Assembly (NCBI GenBank): GCA_963744575.1
Contig: CAVUUF010000010.1
Location: 130,708 to 194,707 of the forward strand
DNA length: 64,000 nt
Direction of reading: 5' to 3'
DNA from: Palsa-504 sp963744575
GTDB taxonomy: Bacteria > Actinomycetota > Actinomycetes > Streptosporangiales > Streptosporangiaceae
Shown: piece by piece, positions 26,564 through 35,904 of the stretch
Numbering within the stretch: position 1 is the first letter of the stretch
How the letters are laid out: every line of letters starts with the position of its first letter
The notes under the pieces: model-generated
Told to the model about the DNA's origin: nothing
The model's input: the letters and a program-made list of their open reading frames with translations, nothing else
Databases searched by the model: none
Program-made: the position numbers and the translations under genes

Positions 26564-26935
26564 GTGGCCGAACTCGACCGGCTGGAAGCAGCGATAGGCG
26601 AATGCCGCGAGATGATCCGCGAAGCGCACGCCGCCACCAAGGACCTGAAGACCGCGGTGCGTGAGGCGAAGAAGGAGATGCCCGCCCTGGCGCGGGACGA
26701 GGTCGCCGCCCAGATCCAGCAAGAGGTGTCCCGGCAGCTCGAGGAGCTGGGCGAACGGACCCGGGCGGCCGTCGAGGCGGCGACGCAGAAGGTCATCGCC
26801 GAGTTCGACCGGTTCGGCGAGTCGCTGCTGGGCAAGGACACCTACTGGCAGACGGCCAGCGGGCGGCGTTCGGTGCCGCGACCTGACGCCGACGTAATCG
26901 CGCTCGACGTTCCGTCCGGCGAAGACCGGGGCTGA
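26564..26935 (+). CDS. Coiled-coil hypothetical protein
   Basis: 123 residues, highly charged and helical (LDRLEAAIGECREMIREAHA, then REAKKEMPALARDEVAAQIQ), predicted coiled coil over most of its length, with a short C-terminal segment ending PSGEDRG. GTG at 26564 is chosen for GGAGG 5 nt upstream; an ATG at 26546 has no ribosome site. No function known; it may belong to a mobile or regulatory locus. Confidence 0.65.
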   Translation: MAELDRLEAAIGECREMIREAHAATKDLKTAVREAKKEMPALARDEVAAQIQQEVSRQLEELGERTRAAVEAATQKVIAEFDRFGESLLGKDTYWQTASGRRSVPRPDADVIALDVPSGEDRG

Positions 26936-27051
26936 TCCACATCGCGAGCGACCCGCGCTGACGGCTATTCCGGCGCCGTCGCGTCGCCCGGGTGGTGGTC
27001 AGGTCCGAGGTGGGGTCGTGAGCTATGGGCGGTTGATGCGCACGGTGCGGG

Positions 27052-28086
27052 TCACTGGGTGCGTCCTTCCGTGCTGAGCAGGACGACAACGGCGTCGTCA
27101 TCGAGCTCCAGAGCGGCCCGCCGCTCGGGTTCGGCCAGGGCGCCGCGCGCCCCGGCCAGGCTCGCCGCCCCGCTCGGGCCCGAGGAGATGCCGAGCCGGC
27201 CGAGGTCCGCCGCGGCGCGAAGGGCATCCTCATCGCTGACGGCGATGGCCGCGTCGCAGCCTGCGCGCAGCACCGGCCACGCGGAGCTGGAAATGGTGCC
27301 GCAGTTGAGCCCGGCCATCACCGTCGCTGCGGTCGCCACCGTGGTGACACGCGCGGCAATCAGGCTCGCCAGGAGGCAGGCCGCGGTATCTGGTTCGACC
27401 GAGAGCACGCTCGGGTGCGGGGCGCCGGGGCGCCGGTAGTGCCGCACCACCGCCTCGGCCAGCGAGCCGACCCCGACCGGAACCGCCACCAGGTCCGGCG
27501 TCCCGCCGAGCTCGGTGTCGATCTCGTCCAGCAAGGTCTGGTAGCCCTGCACGATCCAGGCGGGGACCTGCTCGTATCCGGCCCAGGCGCTGTCCTGGAC
27601 GAGGGCGCGGCCGGGCTGATCGTCGGCGAAGGCCGCGGCACGACGAACCGCGTCGTCGTAGTCGCCGTCGACCCACACGACCGTCGCCCCTTCGTCCGCG
27701 ATGCGTGCGGCAGCCTCCGGGAGCATCACCACCGGGACGAACACGGTCGCCCCGACACCGAAGTGAGCCGCCATCCGGGCGACCGCGCGGCCGTGGTTGC
27801 CGTCGGTGGCGGTCACCAGAGCGGCACCGGGGCGTCTTTGCAGCACCTGGCGGCAAGCCCAGGAGGCGCCCAGCACCTTGAAGGCCGGCAGGCCCAGCCG
27901 CGACGACTCGTCCTTGACCAGCAGCCGGCCGACGCCCAGTTCGGAGGCGAGTTCGGGGACCGATACCAGCGGTGTGGGCGAGTAGCCCGGCAGCGACTGG
28001 TGAAAGGCGTGAGCGTCACTTGGCGAGGAGGAGCAGATCCAGTCCCGAGCGGTCGGCAAGCAGTACCAAGACGTCATGCGGCCCAT
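27052..28086 (-). CDS. PLP-dependent ammonia-lyase-like enzyme (diaminopropionate ammonia-lyase family)
   Basis: 344 residues of the fold-type II PLP family. YSPTPLVSVPELA...LLVKDESSRLGLPAFKVLGAS matches the diaminopropionate ammonia-lyase pattern, with PLP lysine in PAFKVLG (K70). ATDGNHGRAVARMA is the phosphate-adjacent Asn-containing loop, and PVGVGSLAEAVV the glycine loop. Expected reaction is beta-elimination of an amino group from a diamino acid, or of serine/threonine. It is shorter than E. coli DpaL (about 400). ATG at 28084-28086 has GGTGGGG upstream. Confidence 0.85.
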   Translation of the reverse strand: MGRMTSWYCLPTARDWICSSSPSDAHAFHQSLPGYSPTPLVSVPELASELGVGRLLVKDESSRLGLPAFKVLGASWACRQVLQRRPGAALVTATDGNHGRAVARMAAHFGVGATVFVPVVMLPEAAARIADEGATVVWVDGDYDDAVRRAAAFADDQPGRALVQDSAWAGYEQVPAWIVQGYQTLLDEIDTELGGTPDLVAVPVGVGSLAEAVVRHYRRPGAPHPSVLSVEPDTAACLLASLIAARVTTVATAATVMAGLNCGTISSSAWPVLRAGCDAAIAVSDEDALRAAADLGRLGISSGPSGAASLAGARGALAEPERRAALELDDDAVVVLLSTEGRTQ

Positions 28087-28326
28087 TGTCCCCACCTTGG
28101 ACTCATCGGGTCCTGTCGGCTCTGCGGCGGCGCCACGCTGAGGGCCTGGGGGTGATGCAGCATCGATGTGGCAGCCATGCGGCCGGGGCGACATTGACGT
28201 GGCAGCGATGTCGATGGCACTGGTGCCGGACTCATTCCCGCCGATTGACGTAATCTGCAGAACGCCTAAGGTGGGAGAGACGCTCGAATGCATCGGGCGG
28301 CACCGACTCCTGCACGGGTAGCTGCC

Positions 28327-28779
28327 ATGAGACTGCGGCCGCATCGCCGGATCCTGGTCGAGTTGAGTCCGCGTGCCATCGCGCCCGGTAAGTACACGAG
28401 CCTGACGCGTAGCCGACCGACCCGGCAAAGGCGGACCCGCCGACTGCTCCGTATCGGCGTGTTGCTCACCGTTATCGGCGTGCTGCGGTTCGCCCGGGCG
28501 ATACGGGCCCGCTGGGAGCCCTTGTTCCTTCTGGCCGGCGTGCTGCTCATGGTCGGCGGCTACTTCCTGCCCGGCGTCGGGTTGTTCTTCCCCGGTTTGC
28601 TGGTCATCACCGTCACCCTGCTGAAGGGAAATTCGGACCGATGGCGGGGGACGCCACCCGCCCAGGCAACTGGCGCGCGCGCAATTGAGCCGCCCATGAC
28701 CGCCAGTTACTGGGCGGCGGTGCATAGCATGACCAGTTATCCACCCACGCGGTGCGGTGGGGGTCACGTACCACGGTGA
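28327..28779 (+). CDS. Two-helix membrane protein
   Basis: 150 residues. Basic N-terminus, then two membrane segments (RIGVLLTVIGVLRFA at about 50-64; LFLLAGVLLMVGGYFLPGVG with following LFFPGLLVITVTLL at about 74-108). The last 40 residues are less conserved in composition and may be readthrough of a lost stop. ATG at 28327. Small membrane proteins of this type recur in actinobacteria; function unknown. Confidence 0.62.
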   Translation: MRLRPHRRILVELSPRAIAPGKYTSLTRSRPTRQRRTRRLLRIGVLLTVIGVLRFARAIRARWEPLFLLAGVLLMVGGYFLPGVGLFFPGLLVITVTLLKGNSDRWRGTPPAQATGARAIEPPMTASYWAAVHSMTSYPPTRCGGGHVPR

Positions 28780-28841
28780 GGTCCCGGTCGCTGCACCGCG
28801 GGACCCTGGGATGGCTCCAGGCCCCTGGATAGACTGCGGCG

Positions 28842-29780
28842 GTGAGCGTGACCGGCTGGCTGCTCGAAGGTGACCCCGCCATCCGCTGGCAGGTGCTGCG
28901 GGACCTCACGGACGCGCCGGCCGGCGAGGTGGCGGCTGAGCGAGCACGGGTGGAGCGCGACGGCTGGGGGGCGCGCCTGCTCGCACTGGAGGATCCGGAC
29001 GGGCTCTGGGACGGCGGTGCTTGCTTCCCGGCGTCCTACGCCGGCGGCGAACCTGGGCAGCCGTGGACGGCCACGATGCACACGCTGCAGACTCTGCAGA
29101 TCCTCGGGCTTGACCCGGAATCGGAGTCCGCCCGCCGGGCGATCGGGCTCGTGGCGGAGAACGGGCGCTGGGAGCACGCCGGGCAGCGGTACTTCGACGG
29201 GGAGGTCGAGCCCTGCATCAACGGCCGGACGATCGAGACCGGGGCGTACTTCGGGGTGGACGTGGCGGCGCTCGTCGAGCGGATCCGCACCGAGCCGCTC
29301 GCTGACGGCGGCTGGAACTGCGAGGCCGAGAACGGGTCGGTGCGGTCCTCCTTCGACACCACGATCACCGTGCTCGACGGCCTGCTTGAGTTCGAGCGCG
29401 CGGTAGGCGGCTCCGCGCCGGTGCGCGCGGCCCGCCGCGGCGGCGAGGAGTACCTGCTCGAGCGCGGCCTGCTCCGCCGCAAGAGCACCGGGACCATCGT
29501 GGACCCGGCGTATCTGGATTTCGCGTTCCCCTACTACTGGCACTATGACGTGCTGCGGGCGCTGGACTACTTCCGGCAGGCAGCCGCGGATCGCGATCCC
29601 CGGATGGCGGAGGCGGTGGCGGTCGTGCAGTCCAAGCGGCAGCCCGACGGCCGGTGGCTGCTCGACCGTATTCATCCGGGTCGCGTTCACTTTGATATCG
29701 AGGGCGGCGTCGGCACGCCGAGCCGCTGGAACACCCTCCGCGCTCTCCGGGTCCTCAACTGGTGGGACGGGGCCGCCTGA
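28842..29780 (+). CDS. Squalene-cyclase/prenyltransferase-fold protein
   Basis: 312 residues, alpha-alpha toroid fold. Repeats such as TMHTLQTLQILGLD, ETGAYFGVDVAALVERI and FDTTITVLDGLLEFE, each with Trp-rich turns (EPLADGGWNCEAENG), resemble terpenoid cyclase or protein prenyltransferase beta repeats. The acidic DxDD catalytic motif of cyclases is absent, so it probably is not a terpene cyclase. GTG at 28842. Related proteins are annotated only as squalene cyclase-like. Confidence 0.75.
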   Translation: MSVTGWLLEGDPAIRWQVLRDLTDAPAGEVAAERARVERDGWGARLLALEDPDGLWDGGACFPASYAGGEPGQPWTATMHTLQTLQILGLDPESESARRAIGLVAENGRWEHAGQRYFDGEVEPCINGRTIETGAYFGVDVAALVERIRTEPLADGGWNCEAENGSVRSSFDTTITVLDGLLEFERAVGGSAPVRAARRGGEEYLLERGLLRRKSTGTIVDPAYLDFAFPYYWHYDVLRALDYFRQAAADRDPRMAEAVAVVQSKRQPDGRWLLDRIHPGRVHFDIEGGVGTPSRWNTLRALRVLNWWDGAA

Positions 29781-30104
29781 CCGCCACCGGGCACTCCTGT
29801 GTCGCCGGGGCAAGCCGGTACGCCCGTTCGGCCCTCGCGGCCGGATCGACCCGCTGATCCGCTGGCGCACTGCGCGGCAGGGAACTCGCCATGACGCGAG
29901 CCTAGGACACTGTCGGCTCATGGCCGGGTCCTCGGCGCCGGCTTAGTGCCGCGCGCGGACGGGCCCGTTACCCCGCCACGGTAACGGCGACCGGGTCGGC
30001 GCTCACCTGCCCGCGTCCTGACCCGCAGGCATGGCATAGCTGCCGACCGCGAACCAGGGCTAGCCGTGAACCGAGGCGGTGTTGCTTCCGCGGGCACACG
30101 TGGC
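29781..30104. other. Spacer with no recognised gene
   Basis: 324 nt between convergent genes. Shadow frames only; no clear hairpin, RNA or repeat. Confidence 0.6.
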
Positions 30105-31427
30105 CTAGGAGTCGAAGGTCGGGCCGTACCATGGCACGCCAAGCGACCGGCAGGCCCGGGCGACGCTGTCCCGCACGACGTCATTGCTGACCACGAAAAC
30201 GGCGTCGAACCGGTGCGCGATCCCGGCGACGCACGCCCCCACGTCCGGCCGTCCGCGGGAGGTATCGATCAGCGTGACCGACCCGCCGGCCAGCACCCGG
30301 TCAACCAGATCAGGGCCCATGGCGGCGCGGTGGCACCGGCCGATCCACAAACACTCGAACTGCACGGGCGACCGGCCCAGCAGATATGGCAGCACCGGCC
30401 CGATCCCCGCCCCGGTCGCCACCATGAGCACCCGGCGGTAGGCCTGCGCGTGATACATGAAGCCGTAGCCGCGCATCCGGCGTACCCACAGCCTGGCGGG
30501 GCCGTGCCCGTCCTCGACGTCGCTGGCCAGCTGCTCAGTCCAGTCGCCCGCGCGCCGGATGACCAGGCAGTACCGGCCGGCGCCCTCGGCGGCAGTGGTC
30601 GCCACCGCGAACGAGTGCCACTCGCGTCCCTCGCGGCTGACCCGGACGAATTCCCCTAGCGAGCGCCGTCCCGGAAGCGCGACCACGACCACCTCGCTGG
30701 TAACCGCGAGGAACTCGGCCGGCAGGCGGCGCACGCCCAGCCAGGGGTGGGCCACGAGCATGACGAGCACGGCAAGCAGCAGAACCGGCGGCTGGCGGAG
30801 CAGCCCGCCCAGGTCCGAGCCCGGCGGCAGCGACCGGGCCGCCTGGAGGGGAACGAGGAGCGCGAGGATGCCCAGCGCCGCCCAGCCGCCGAACCGGTGG
30901 ACTGACTCGAAGCGGTTGTGCCGGGATTGGAGCACCCGGTCCCTGGCGGTGCGCGCCACAACGACCAGGATCGCGAACACGCCGGCGGACGCCATGCCCG
31001 CAGCCGGAGAGGACGGCACAGCGGCCGCGGCCGCAACCGCGAGCCAGGCCACGCCCGCGATCGCCATCGCGCGGTGCAGCTGCCCCAGGTGGTAGGTCAG
31101 CTGATGCAGCCGGTACGACCGGATCAGCCGGCCCAGGACGAACGCTCCGCGGACGATCCCATCGTGACGCGCCGCCACCGCGATGCAGAACGCCGCAAGT
31201 GACCACTCCACCGCGCGGCTGCCGACCCCGCCGCGGGCCACTGACCACGCGACGAGCCCGCCGTTGAGGGCGGCGGTGGCCGCGAACCACACGGCCCGCG
31301 CCTGCCCGCGCGGGCGGCCCGGATCAGGCGCCGGCCCCGCCGCTGCCTGCCGCGCCGTCGGCGAAAGTTCGGCAGTTCTCCCGATCCCGCTGCTCACAGG
31401 CCTGTCGGGCGCCCCGGTTCCCAGCAT
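30105..31427 (-). CDS. Membrane-bound flavin reductase-like protein (TmpA/ferric-reductase type)
   Basis: 440 residues. The first half has about six membrane helices (for example AVWFAATAALNGGLVAWSVA, AGVAWLAVAAAAAV, VLLLAVLVMLVAHPWLG). The second half is a soluble FAD/NAD(P)H-binding reductase: FVRVSREGREWHSFAV, GRYCLVIRRAGDWT, and the nucleotide loop MVATGAGIGPVLPYL. Layout resembles integral membrane proteins related to the reductase part of fungal NRPS-like enzymes. Likely a transmembrane electron-transfer protein; donor and acceptor unknown. Confidence 0.7.
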   Translation of the reverse strand: MLGTGAPDRPVSSGIGRTAELSPTARQAAAGPAPDPGRPRGQARAVWFAATAALNGGLVAWSVARGGVGSRAVEWSLAAFCIAVAARHDGIVRGAFVLGRLIRSYRLHQLTYHLGQLHRAMAIAGVAWLAVAAAAAVPSSPAAGMASAGVFAILVVVARTARDRVLQSRHNRFESVHRFGGWAALGILALLVPLQAARSLPPGSDLGGLLRQPPVLLLAVLVMLVAHPWLGVRRLPAEFLAVTSEVVVVALPGRRSLGEFVRVSREGREWHSFAVATTAAEGAGRYCLVIRRAGDWTEQLASDVEDGHGPARLWVRRMRGYGFMYHAQAYRRVLMVATGAGIGPVLPYLLGRSPVQFECLWIGRCHRAAMGPDLVDRVLAGGSVTLIDTSRGRPDVGACVAGIAHRFDAVFVVSNDVVRDSVARACRSLGVPWYGPTFDS

Positions 31428-31850
31428 GTCAGTCCCCCGCCACCATCGCTGCCATCGACCTCACGACCCCAACAGTGCGCTGGTCAGCGCGGGTTGTCTG
31501 TCGGCGCGGCGACGCTCACGATGTCCGGTCGATGACTCGGCGCCCGTTTCCGTCCTGGCCGCCACGTCGGACGACCGGAAAGCGCATCCGCGACCTGCCG
31601 ATCACCCTCGACAAGCTGATGTAACCCGTGATCGACCGGACGCGCCTGCCGGCAACCGGTTCCAGCCCGACGAACTGACCTGGACGGCGGCGGTGCAGAT
31701 CTGGCAAATATGCCTGGTTGACAGCGCTGGCGCGAGTTCGCCACGCCCGCGCAGGAACTCGTTGCCTGCCTGGTCAGCGGAATGATCAGCGGCGTGCTCT
31801 GGTCGCCCTGGGCTGGCGGGGCATCCGCGGACGCTTCTACACTTGCCCAG
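31428..31850. other. Spacer with no recognised gene
   Basis: 423 nt between divergent genes. No frame of coding quality; a frame opening at 31782 merges into the downstream nitroreductase-like gene but its first 23 codons are not conserved. Promoters of both genes are expected here. Confidence 0.55.
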
Positions 31851-32390
31851 ATGGGGCTCATCCAGGCGCTGGCGTACGAGGTTCCCGAGCCACACGCAGC
31901 GCAGCGCGCCATGTGGCATGTTTCGTCATCACGGCCAGGTGCCTGGTTGTTCGCCAAGTCCGGGCCCCGACTGGACAGGTTTCTGCTGCGGCTGAGCAAC
32001 GGCCGGGTCACGCTGGCGAAGTTGGTAGCGGGCGTCCCTGTCATCACCATCGTTACGACCGGCGCGCGCACCGGGCGGACCCGTACGACGCCATTGCTGG
32101 GCGTTCCCGTTGCCGACGACCTTGCCGTCATCGGGACTCGCTTCGGGCAAAAGGGCACGCCGGGCTGGTATTACAACCTCCAGGCCGATCCGGCGATCCA
32201 GGTTATCTACCAGGACAAGAGCACGGCGGCCGTTGCCCGCGAGGTGCAGGGAGAAGAGCGGCGGGCAATCTGGGAGCGAGCCCGCCAGATCTATGGCGGC
32301 TATGAAGCATATGCCCGGCGGATCAAGGACCGGCCGATCCATATCATGCTGCTCAGCACGCAGGCTCCGTCAGCCAGCGACCCCGGATAA
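31851..32390 (+). CDS. Deazaflavin-dependent nitroreductase family protein (Ddn-like)
   Basis: 179 residues with the F420-dependent reductase (Ddn/FDOR-B-like) pattern: PVITIVTTGARTGRTRTTPLL (about 66-86) and the GTPGWYYNLQADP motif (about 110). These proteins use reduced coenzyme F420. ATG at 31851 starts just before the conserved part; the longer frame from 31782 has no ribosome site. Codon use slightly less GC-biased than neighbours. Confidence 0.82.
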   Translation: MGLIQALAYEVPEPHAAQRAMWHVSSSRPGAWLFAKSGPRLDRFLLRLSNGRVTLAKLVAGVPVITIVTTGARTGRTRTTPLLGVPVADDLAVIGTRFGQKGTPGWYYNLQADPAIQVIYQDKSTAAVAREVQGEERRAIWERARQIYGGYEAYARRIKDRPIHIMLLSTQAPSASDPG

Positions 32391-32546
32391 GACTTGTCAG
32401 CACGCGAGGAATCCGCTCTGGCGGCACTGGCCTGTGTCTTCACGTGCCGGGTCAGGCACACCCGTCCGCACGCGGAAAGTGCCGTGCCAGGCCGGCGGCA
32501 TCAAGCCAGTGGCCGCGGCTGGCGAGCAGCCCAGCGCGGGCCGCGC

Positions 32547-32927
32547 TTACGTACTGAGGCCGAGCTGGCGCATCCGTCTCATGTTGTCCTCGACCCCGAA
32601 CCCGCCCGCCAGCTTCCCGTCGGCCACGCGGAAGATGTAGATCTCATCGACGTCTTGGAAGCGCCGACCCGTCGGCGGATGACCCATCCATTCCCCCAAG
32701 TGGGTTCCGGAGCACCGGAAATGCGCGGCCACTTTCTCGCTGTCGGCGACCAGGTCGACGATCTCCATCGTGAAGTCGGGGAAGGAGCCGCGGAATGGCC
32801 CGACCCACCGGAGTGCGGCCTCAGCGAACTCGCCCGTGGCTACCTCGTCAAGCACGTCCGGGTTGCCGGGATTGACCGCCTCCTCAACCAGGCGCCGGAC
32901 CAGCAGCTTGTTCTGTTCGGCTTTCAT
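32547..32927 (-). CDS. SnoaL-like ester cyclase/NTF2-fold protein
   Basis: 126 residues of the SnoaL/NTF2 fold: [21 protein letters not shown]-terminal helix, [23 protein letters not shown], and the C-terminal [18 protein letters not shown] strand pair. Such proteins act on small ligands (aldol/ester cyclisation) or are uncharacterised. Minus-strand single gene. Confidence 0.82.
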   Translation of the reverse strand: MKAEQNKLLVRRLVEEAVNPGNPDVLDEVATGEFAEAALRWVGPFRGSFPDFTMEIVDLVADSEKVAAHFRCSGTHLGEWMGHPPTGRRFQDVDEIYIFRVADGKLAGGFGVEDNMRRMRQLGLST

Positions 32928-33311
32928 TGGCGACCCTCATTTCAGCCTGGGCGGTACGTGCCGGGGCCGGGCACGGTCCGGCAGGCGGCCGCCGTCGGCG
33001 CCGGGATCAGGCTACGGCACGCCGGCTCCAGGCGATTGGCCCCTGGATCTGGCAGCAGGCACCCCGCGATGATGAGGTGCGGCCTGGGCAGGAAAGCTGA
33101 TCGGAACCGCCGCACCTGGCCGCCGGGCGCGGCAGTCCGGATTCTGAGACATCCGGTCACCACAGTGCGGACGGTTGCAGGCTCAGGGGCCATGCCGGTC
33201 CCGAGGGCTCACCGCGGCGGCAGCCCAGTGGCCTGGAGTGCTGACAGAAAGGTGGTTAGCCTGTCGGGGCGGACGTTTCGGCATCGACGGCCAAACCAGC
33301 GGAGGCAGCGG
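32928..33311. other. Spacer, divergent promoter region
   Basis: 384 nt between the SnoaL-like gene and the alpha/beta hydrolase gene. No credible gene; the hydrolase ribosome site (GGAGGCAGCGG) is at its right end. Confidence 0.55.
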
Positions 33312-34136
33312 ATGGGCACGATCACGACAACCGATGGCACGGAGATCTTCTACAAGGACTGGGGCTCGGGCCAGCCGATTGTCTTCAGCCATGGCTGGCC
33401 GCTTTCGGCCGACGACTGGGACACCCAGATGCTGTTCTTCCTGCGGCACGGTTACCGTGTCATCGCCCATGACCGGCGCGGGCACGGGCGCTCCACGCAG
33501 ACCAGCGACGGTCACGACATGGACCACTACGCCGACGACCTGGCGGCGCTGACCACCCATCTCGATCTCCGGGGAGCCGTCCACGTCGGGCACTCCACCG
33601 GCGGCGGCGAAGTCGTGCACTACATCGCCCGGCACGGCGAGGACCGCGTGGCGAAAGCGGTACTGATCAGTGCGGTGCCGCCGCTCATGGTGCAGACCGA
33701 CGCCAACCCCGGCGGCCTGCCCAAGAGCGTCTTCGACGACCTCCAGGCCCAGCTGGCCGCTAACCGGTCCGAGTTCTACCGGGCCCTGCCGTCGGGCCCG
33801 TTCTACGGCTTCAACCGGCCCGGCGTGAAATCCTCTGAAGCGATCATCGAGAACTGGTGGCGGCAGGGAATGATGGGCGGAGCGAAGGCACACCACGACG
33901 GCATCGTGGCCTTCTCCCAAACCGATTTCACCGAGGACCTCAAGAAGATCACCGTGCCGGTCCTGGTGATGCACGGCGACGACGACCAGATCGTTCCCTA
34001 CGCCGACTCCGGGCCGCTGTCCGCGCGGCTCGTGCGGGACGGGACGCTGAAGACCTACCACGGATTCCCGCACGGCATGCCGACCACCCAGGCCGACACG
34101 ATCAACGCTGACCTGCTGGCCTTCGTGCAGTCCTGA
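33312..34136 (+). CDS. Alpha/beta hydrolase, non-haem chloroperoxidase/arylesterase type
   Basis: 274 residues, typical length for cofactor-free haloperoxidases. [13 protein letters not shown] (oxyanion region), nucleophile in [10 protein letters not shown] (about S98), acid in [10 protein letters not shown] and His in [11 protein letters not shown]. Members are hydrolases that also show perhydrolase activity. The ATG has GGAGG about 9 nt upstream. A hairpin terminator follows. Confidence 0.92.
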   Translation: MGTITTTDGTEIFYKDWGSGQPIVFSHGWPLSADDWDTQMLFFLRHGYRVIAHDRRGHGRSTQTSDGHDMDHYADDLAALTTHLDLRGAVHVGHSTGGGEVVHYIARHGEDRVAKAVLISAVPPLMVQTDANPGGLPKSVFDDLQAQLAANRSEFYRALPSGPFYGFNRPGVKSSEAIIENWWRQGMMGGAKAHHDGIVAFSQTDFTEDLKKITVPVLVMHGDDDQIVPYADSGPLSARLVRDGTLKTYHGFPHGMPTTQADTINADLLAFVQS

Positions 34137-34159
34137 CCGGCGCCGCGGCTGGGCGCCGG
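34137..34159 (+). terminator. Hairpin after the hydrolase gene
   Basis: CCGGCGCC (34137-34144) pairs with GGCGCCGG (34152-34159), 7-nt loop, immediately after the hydrolase stop codon. No U tract. Confidence 0.65.
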
Positions 34160-34458
34160 CTGTGGCTCTGCACGCTGTGCACTCGAACAGGACAGGCTCT
34201 CATCCGAGGACGGAACATCCAGAAACGCCGCACAGTGTGCGCCAGCTCGGGCGCGATCTAGTCAGTGCCGGGTTGCCGGTCGTGGCCAGGGGTAACGTGA
34301 TCGAAGGCGAACGAGACCCGTTCCCGGCTACGCGCTACGACCGTTGAGGCACCAGTCGGCACCTCCCCGGCCAGCCTGGCGAGTGCTCGTCTGGGTGGTC
34401 CGGCTCGGCTGCGGTGCCGCCGTACGGGTTTGTCATCACTGCGCGGAGGGAGACTCAG
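34160..34458. other. Spacer upstream of the dehydrogenase gene
   Basis: About 300 nt, no credible gene. Contains the promoter and a GGAGGGAG ribosome site at its right end. Confidence 0.55.
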
Positions 34459-35349
34459 ATGGCTACGAGGGATGCCGGTGGCGAGGATGCGCGGGTGGCG
34501 GTGCTGGGGACCGGCATCATGGGCTCGGCGATGGCCCGCAATCTGGTCTCCGCCGGGCTGCGTACCACGGTCTGGGATCGGTCGCCCACCGCAACTGCGC
34601 CGCTGTCCGGGGCCGGAGCGCTGGTGGCAGCGTCGCCGGCGGAGGCGGCCGGGGATGCGCACGTGGTGATCACGATGCTGCCGACCGCCGACGTGGTTAA
34701 CTCGGTGATCTTCGCTGGCGGCGTAGCACAGGCGCTGGCTGAGGGCGCGGTGTGGGCGCAAATGGGCACGATCGGCCTTGCGGCCACGACCAGGATCGGC
34801 AGCCGGCTCGGTCAGCTGCGGCCCGATGTCATGTTCGTGGATGCGCCGGTATCGGGCAGCAAGGGCCCCGCCAAGGCCGGCCAGCTGCTCATCCTGGCGT
34901 CCGGTCCGCCCGCAGCGGCCGCGGCTGTGCGCCCGATGTTTGAGGCGATCGGCCGCAGGACCGTGTGGCTGGGTCAGGCCGGTCAGGGCAGCCGGATGAA
35001 GCTGGTCGTCAACGCCTATATGTCCGTGTTGATCGAGGGCGTGGCTGAGGCCCTGGAACTGGCTGGCCGGCTGGGCATCGATGGCTCTGAGCTGGCCGAG
35101 GCCATCGAGGGCGGCCCACTGGACGCGCCGATCGCGGACGCCAAGCTGCACAAGATGGAGCGGGCCGATTTCGCGCCCGAGTTCCCGCTGGAGTGGGCGC
35201 TCAAGGACGTGGACCTGGCGATCGCGGCCGCGGGCGATGACGAGCTGCCGCTGCTGGCCGCGCTGTCCCGCCAGTGGCGCGCAGCCGTTGACGCCGGCCA
35301 CGGCCGGGAAGACGTCAGCGCCGCCCGCCTAGCGCTCGGCGGCCCCTAA
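34459..35349 (+). CDS. NAD(P)-dependent 3-hydroxyisobutyrate dehydrogenase-family oxidoreductase
   Basis: 296 residues. Rossmann motif VLGTGIMGSAMARNL (14-28), substrate-binding FVDAPVSGSKGPA (about 123-135), and catalytic lysine in GSRMKLVVN (about K180). The family reduces or oxidises beta-hydroxyacids, and includes succinic semialdehyde reductases and imine reductases. Start ATG has GGAGGG upstream. Stand-alone gene; substrate not deducible. Confidence 0.9.
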   Translation: MATRDAGGEDARVAVLGTGIMGSAMARNLVSAGLRTTVWDRSPTATAPLSGAGALVAASPAEAAGDAHVVITMLPTADVVNSVIFAGGVAQALAEGAVWAQMGTIGLAATTRIGSRLGQLRPDVMFVDAPVSGSKGPAKAGQLLILASGPPAAAAAVRPMFEAIGRRTVWLGQAGQGSRMKLVVNAYMSVLIEGVAEALELAGRLGIDGSELAEAIEGGPLDAPIADAKLHKMERADFAPEFPLEWALKDVDLAIAAAGDDELPLLAALSRQWRAAVDAGHGREDVSAARLALGGP

Positions 35350-35564
35350 CACCCCTGATCGGCCTGATCGAGGTGCGAACCTAACCGCGTATTGCCCGGT
35401 GGGTGCGGCACCGGCGGGCACGGTGTGCCCGGTCGTATCGGACAGCGGTGCTGGTGTACGTCACGCCGGTGACATGCGCCGCGGTGACCGGCGACCGCGT
35501 GAGCTGCCTGTGTGCCCCGAACGCGCCGGCGAGGCCCTCTGTCATAGCCGACTCGAGGGCCGGA
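35350..35564. other. Spacer with no recognised gene
   Basis: 215 nt after the dehydrogenase; part of a gene-poor stretch to 36440 that otherwise holds only two low-confidence minus-strand frames. Confidence 0.5.
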
Positions 35565-35744
35565 TCAGCTGGGGCAAGCCTCGTGGACCCATGTCCCGCA
35601 GACACGCCTGCGGGCATCTTGCCGTGGCGTAACGGGCCGGCCGCAACGGCCGCAGCGCTGTCCGGCGGCACGTGCAGCGTTACTCTCCCATCCGGCCGGG
35701 TCAGCCTCGACCCAGCTGAGCCCGATCGGGCCGGAGCCGGTCAC
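35565..35744 (-). CDS. Possible small zinc-ribbon protein
   Basis: 59 codons from GTG 35742-35744. Its C-terminus has a CxxC-x14-CxxxxHxxC pattern (RCGRCGRPVTPR ... VCGTWVHEACPS), which looks like a zinc-binding knuckle rather than chance. There is no good ribosome site and the N-terminus is featureless, so the start and even the reality of the gene are uncertain. Confidence 0.35.
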   Translation of the reverse strand: MTGSGPIGLSWVEADPAGWESNAARAAGQRCGRCGRPVTPRQDARRRVCGTWVHEACPS

Positions 35745-35904
35745 GGGCAACCCGGCACCCCCCGGGCAGAAATGCTCCAGATGCGCTTGGCGTACCCGCT
35801 CGCCGATCGGCACCCGGTCCCCGCCGTGCTCCGGTGCGTTCGGTCCTGCGCGGCCGGCGCTGCGCACAACAGGCAGCCCCCGGCCGCCGCCCTGGCGCTC
35901 GCGC

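Noticed and set aside
26793..27233. 146-codon minus-strand frame
   Set aside because: Shadow of the coiled-coil gene and the PLP-enzyme gene; extreme Arg/Pro content.
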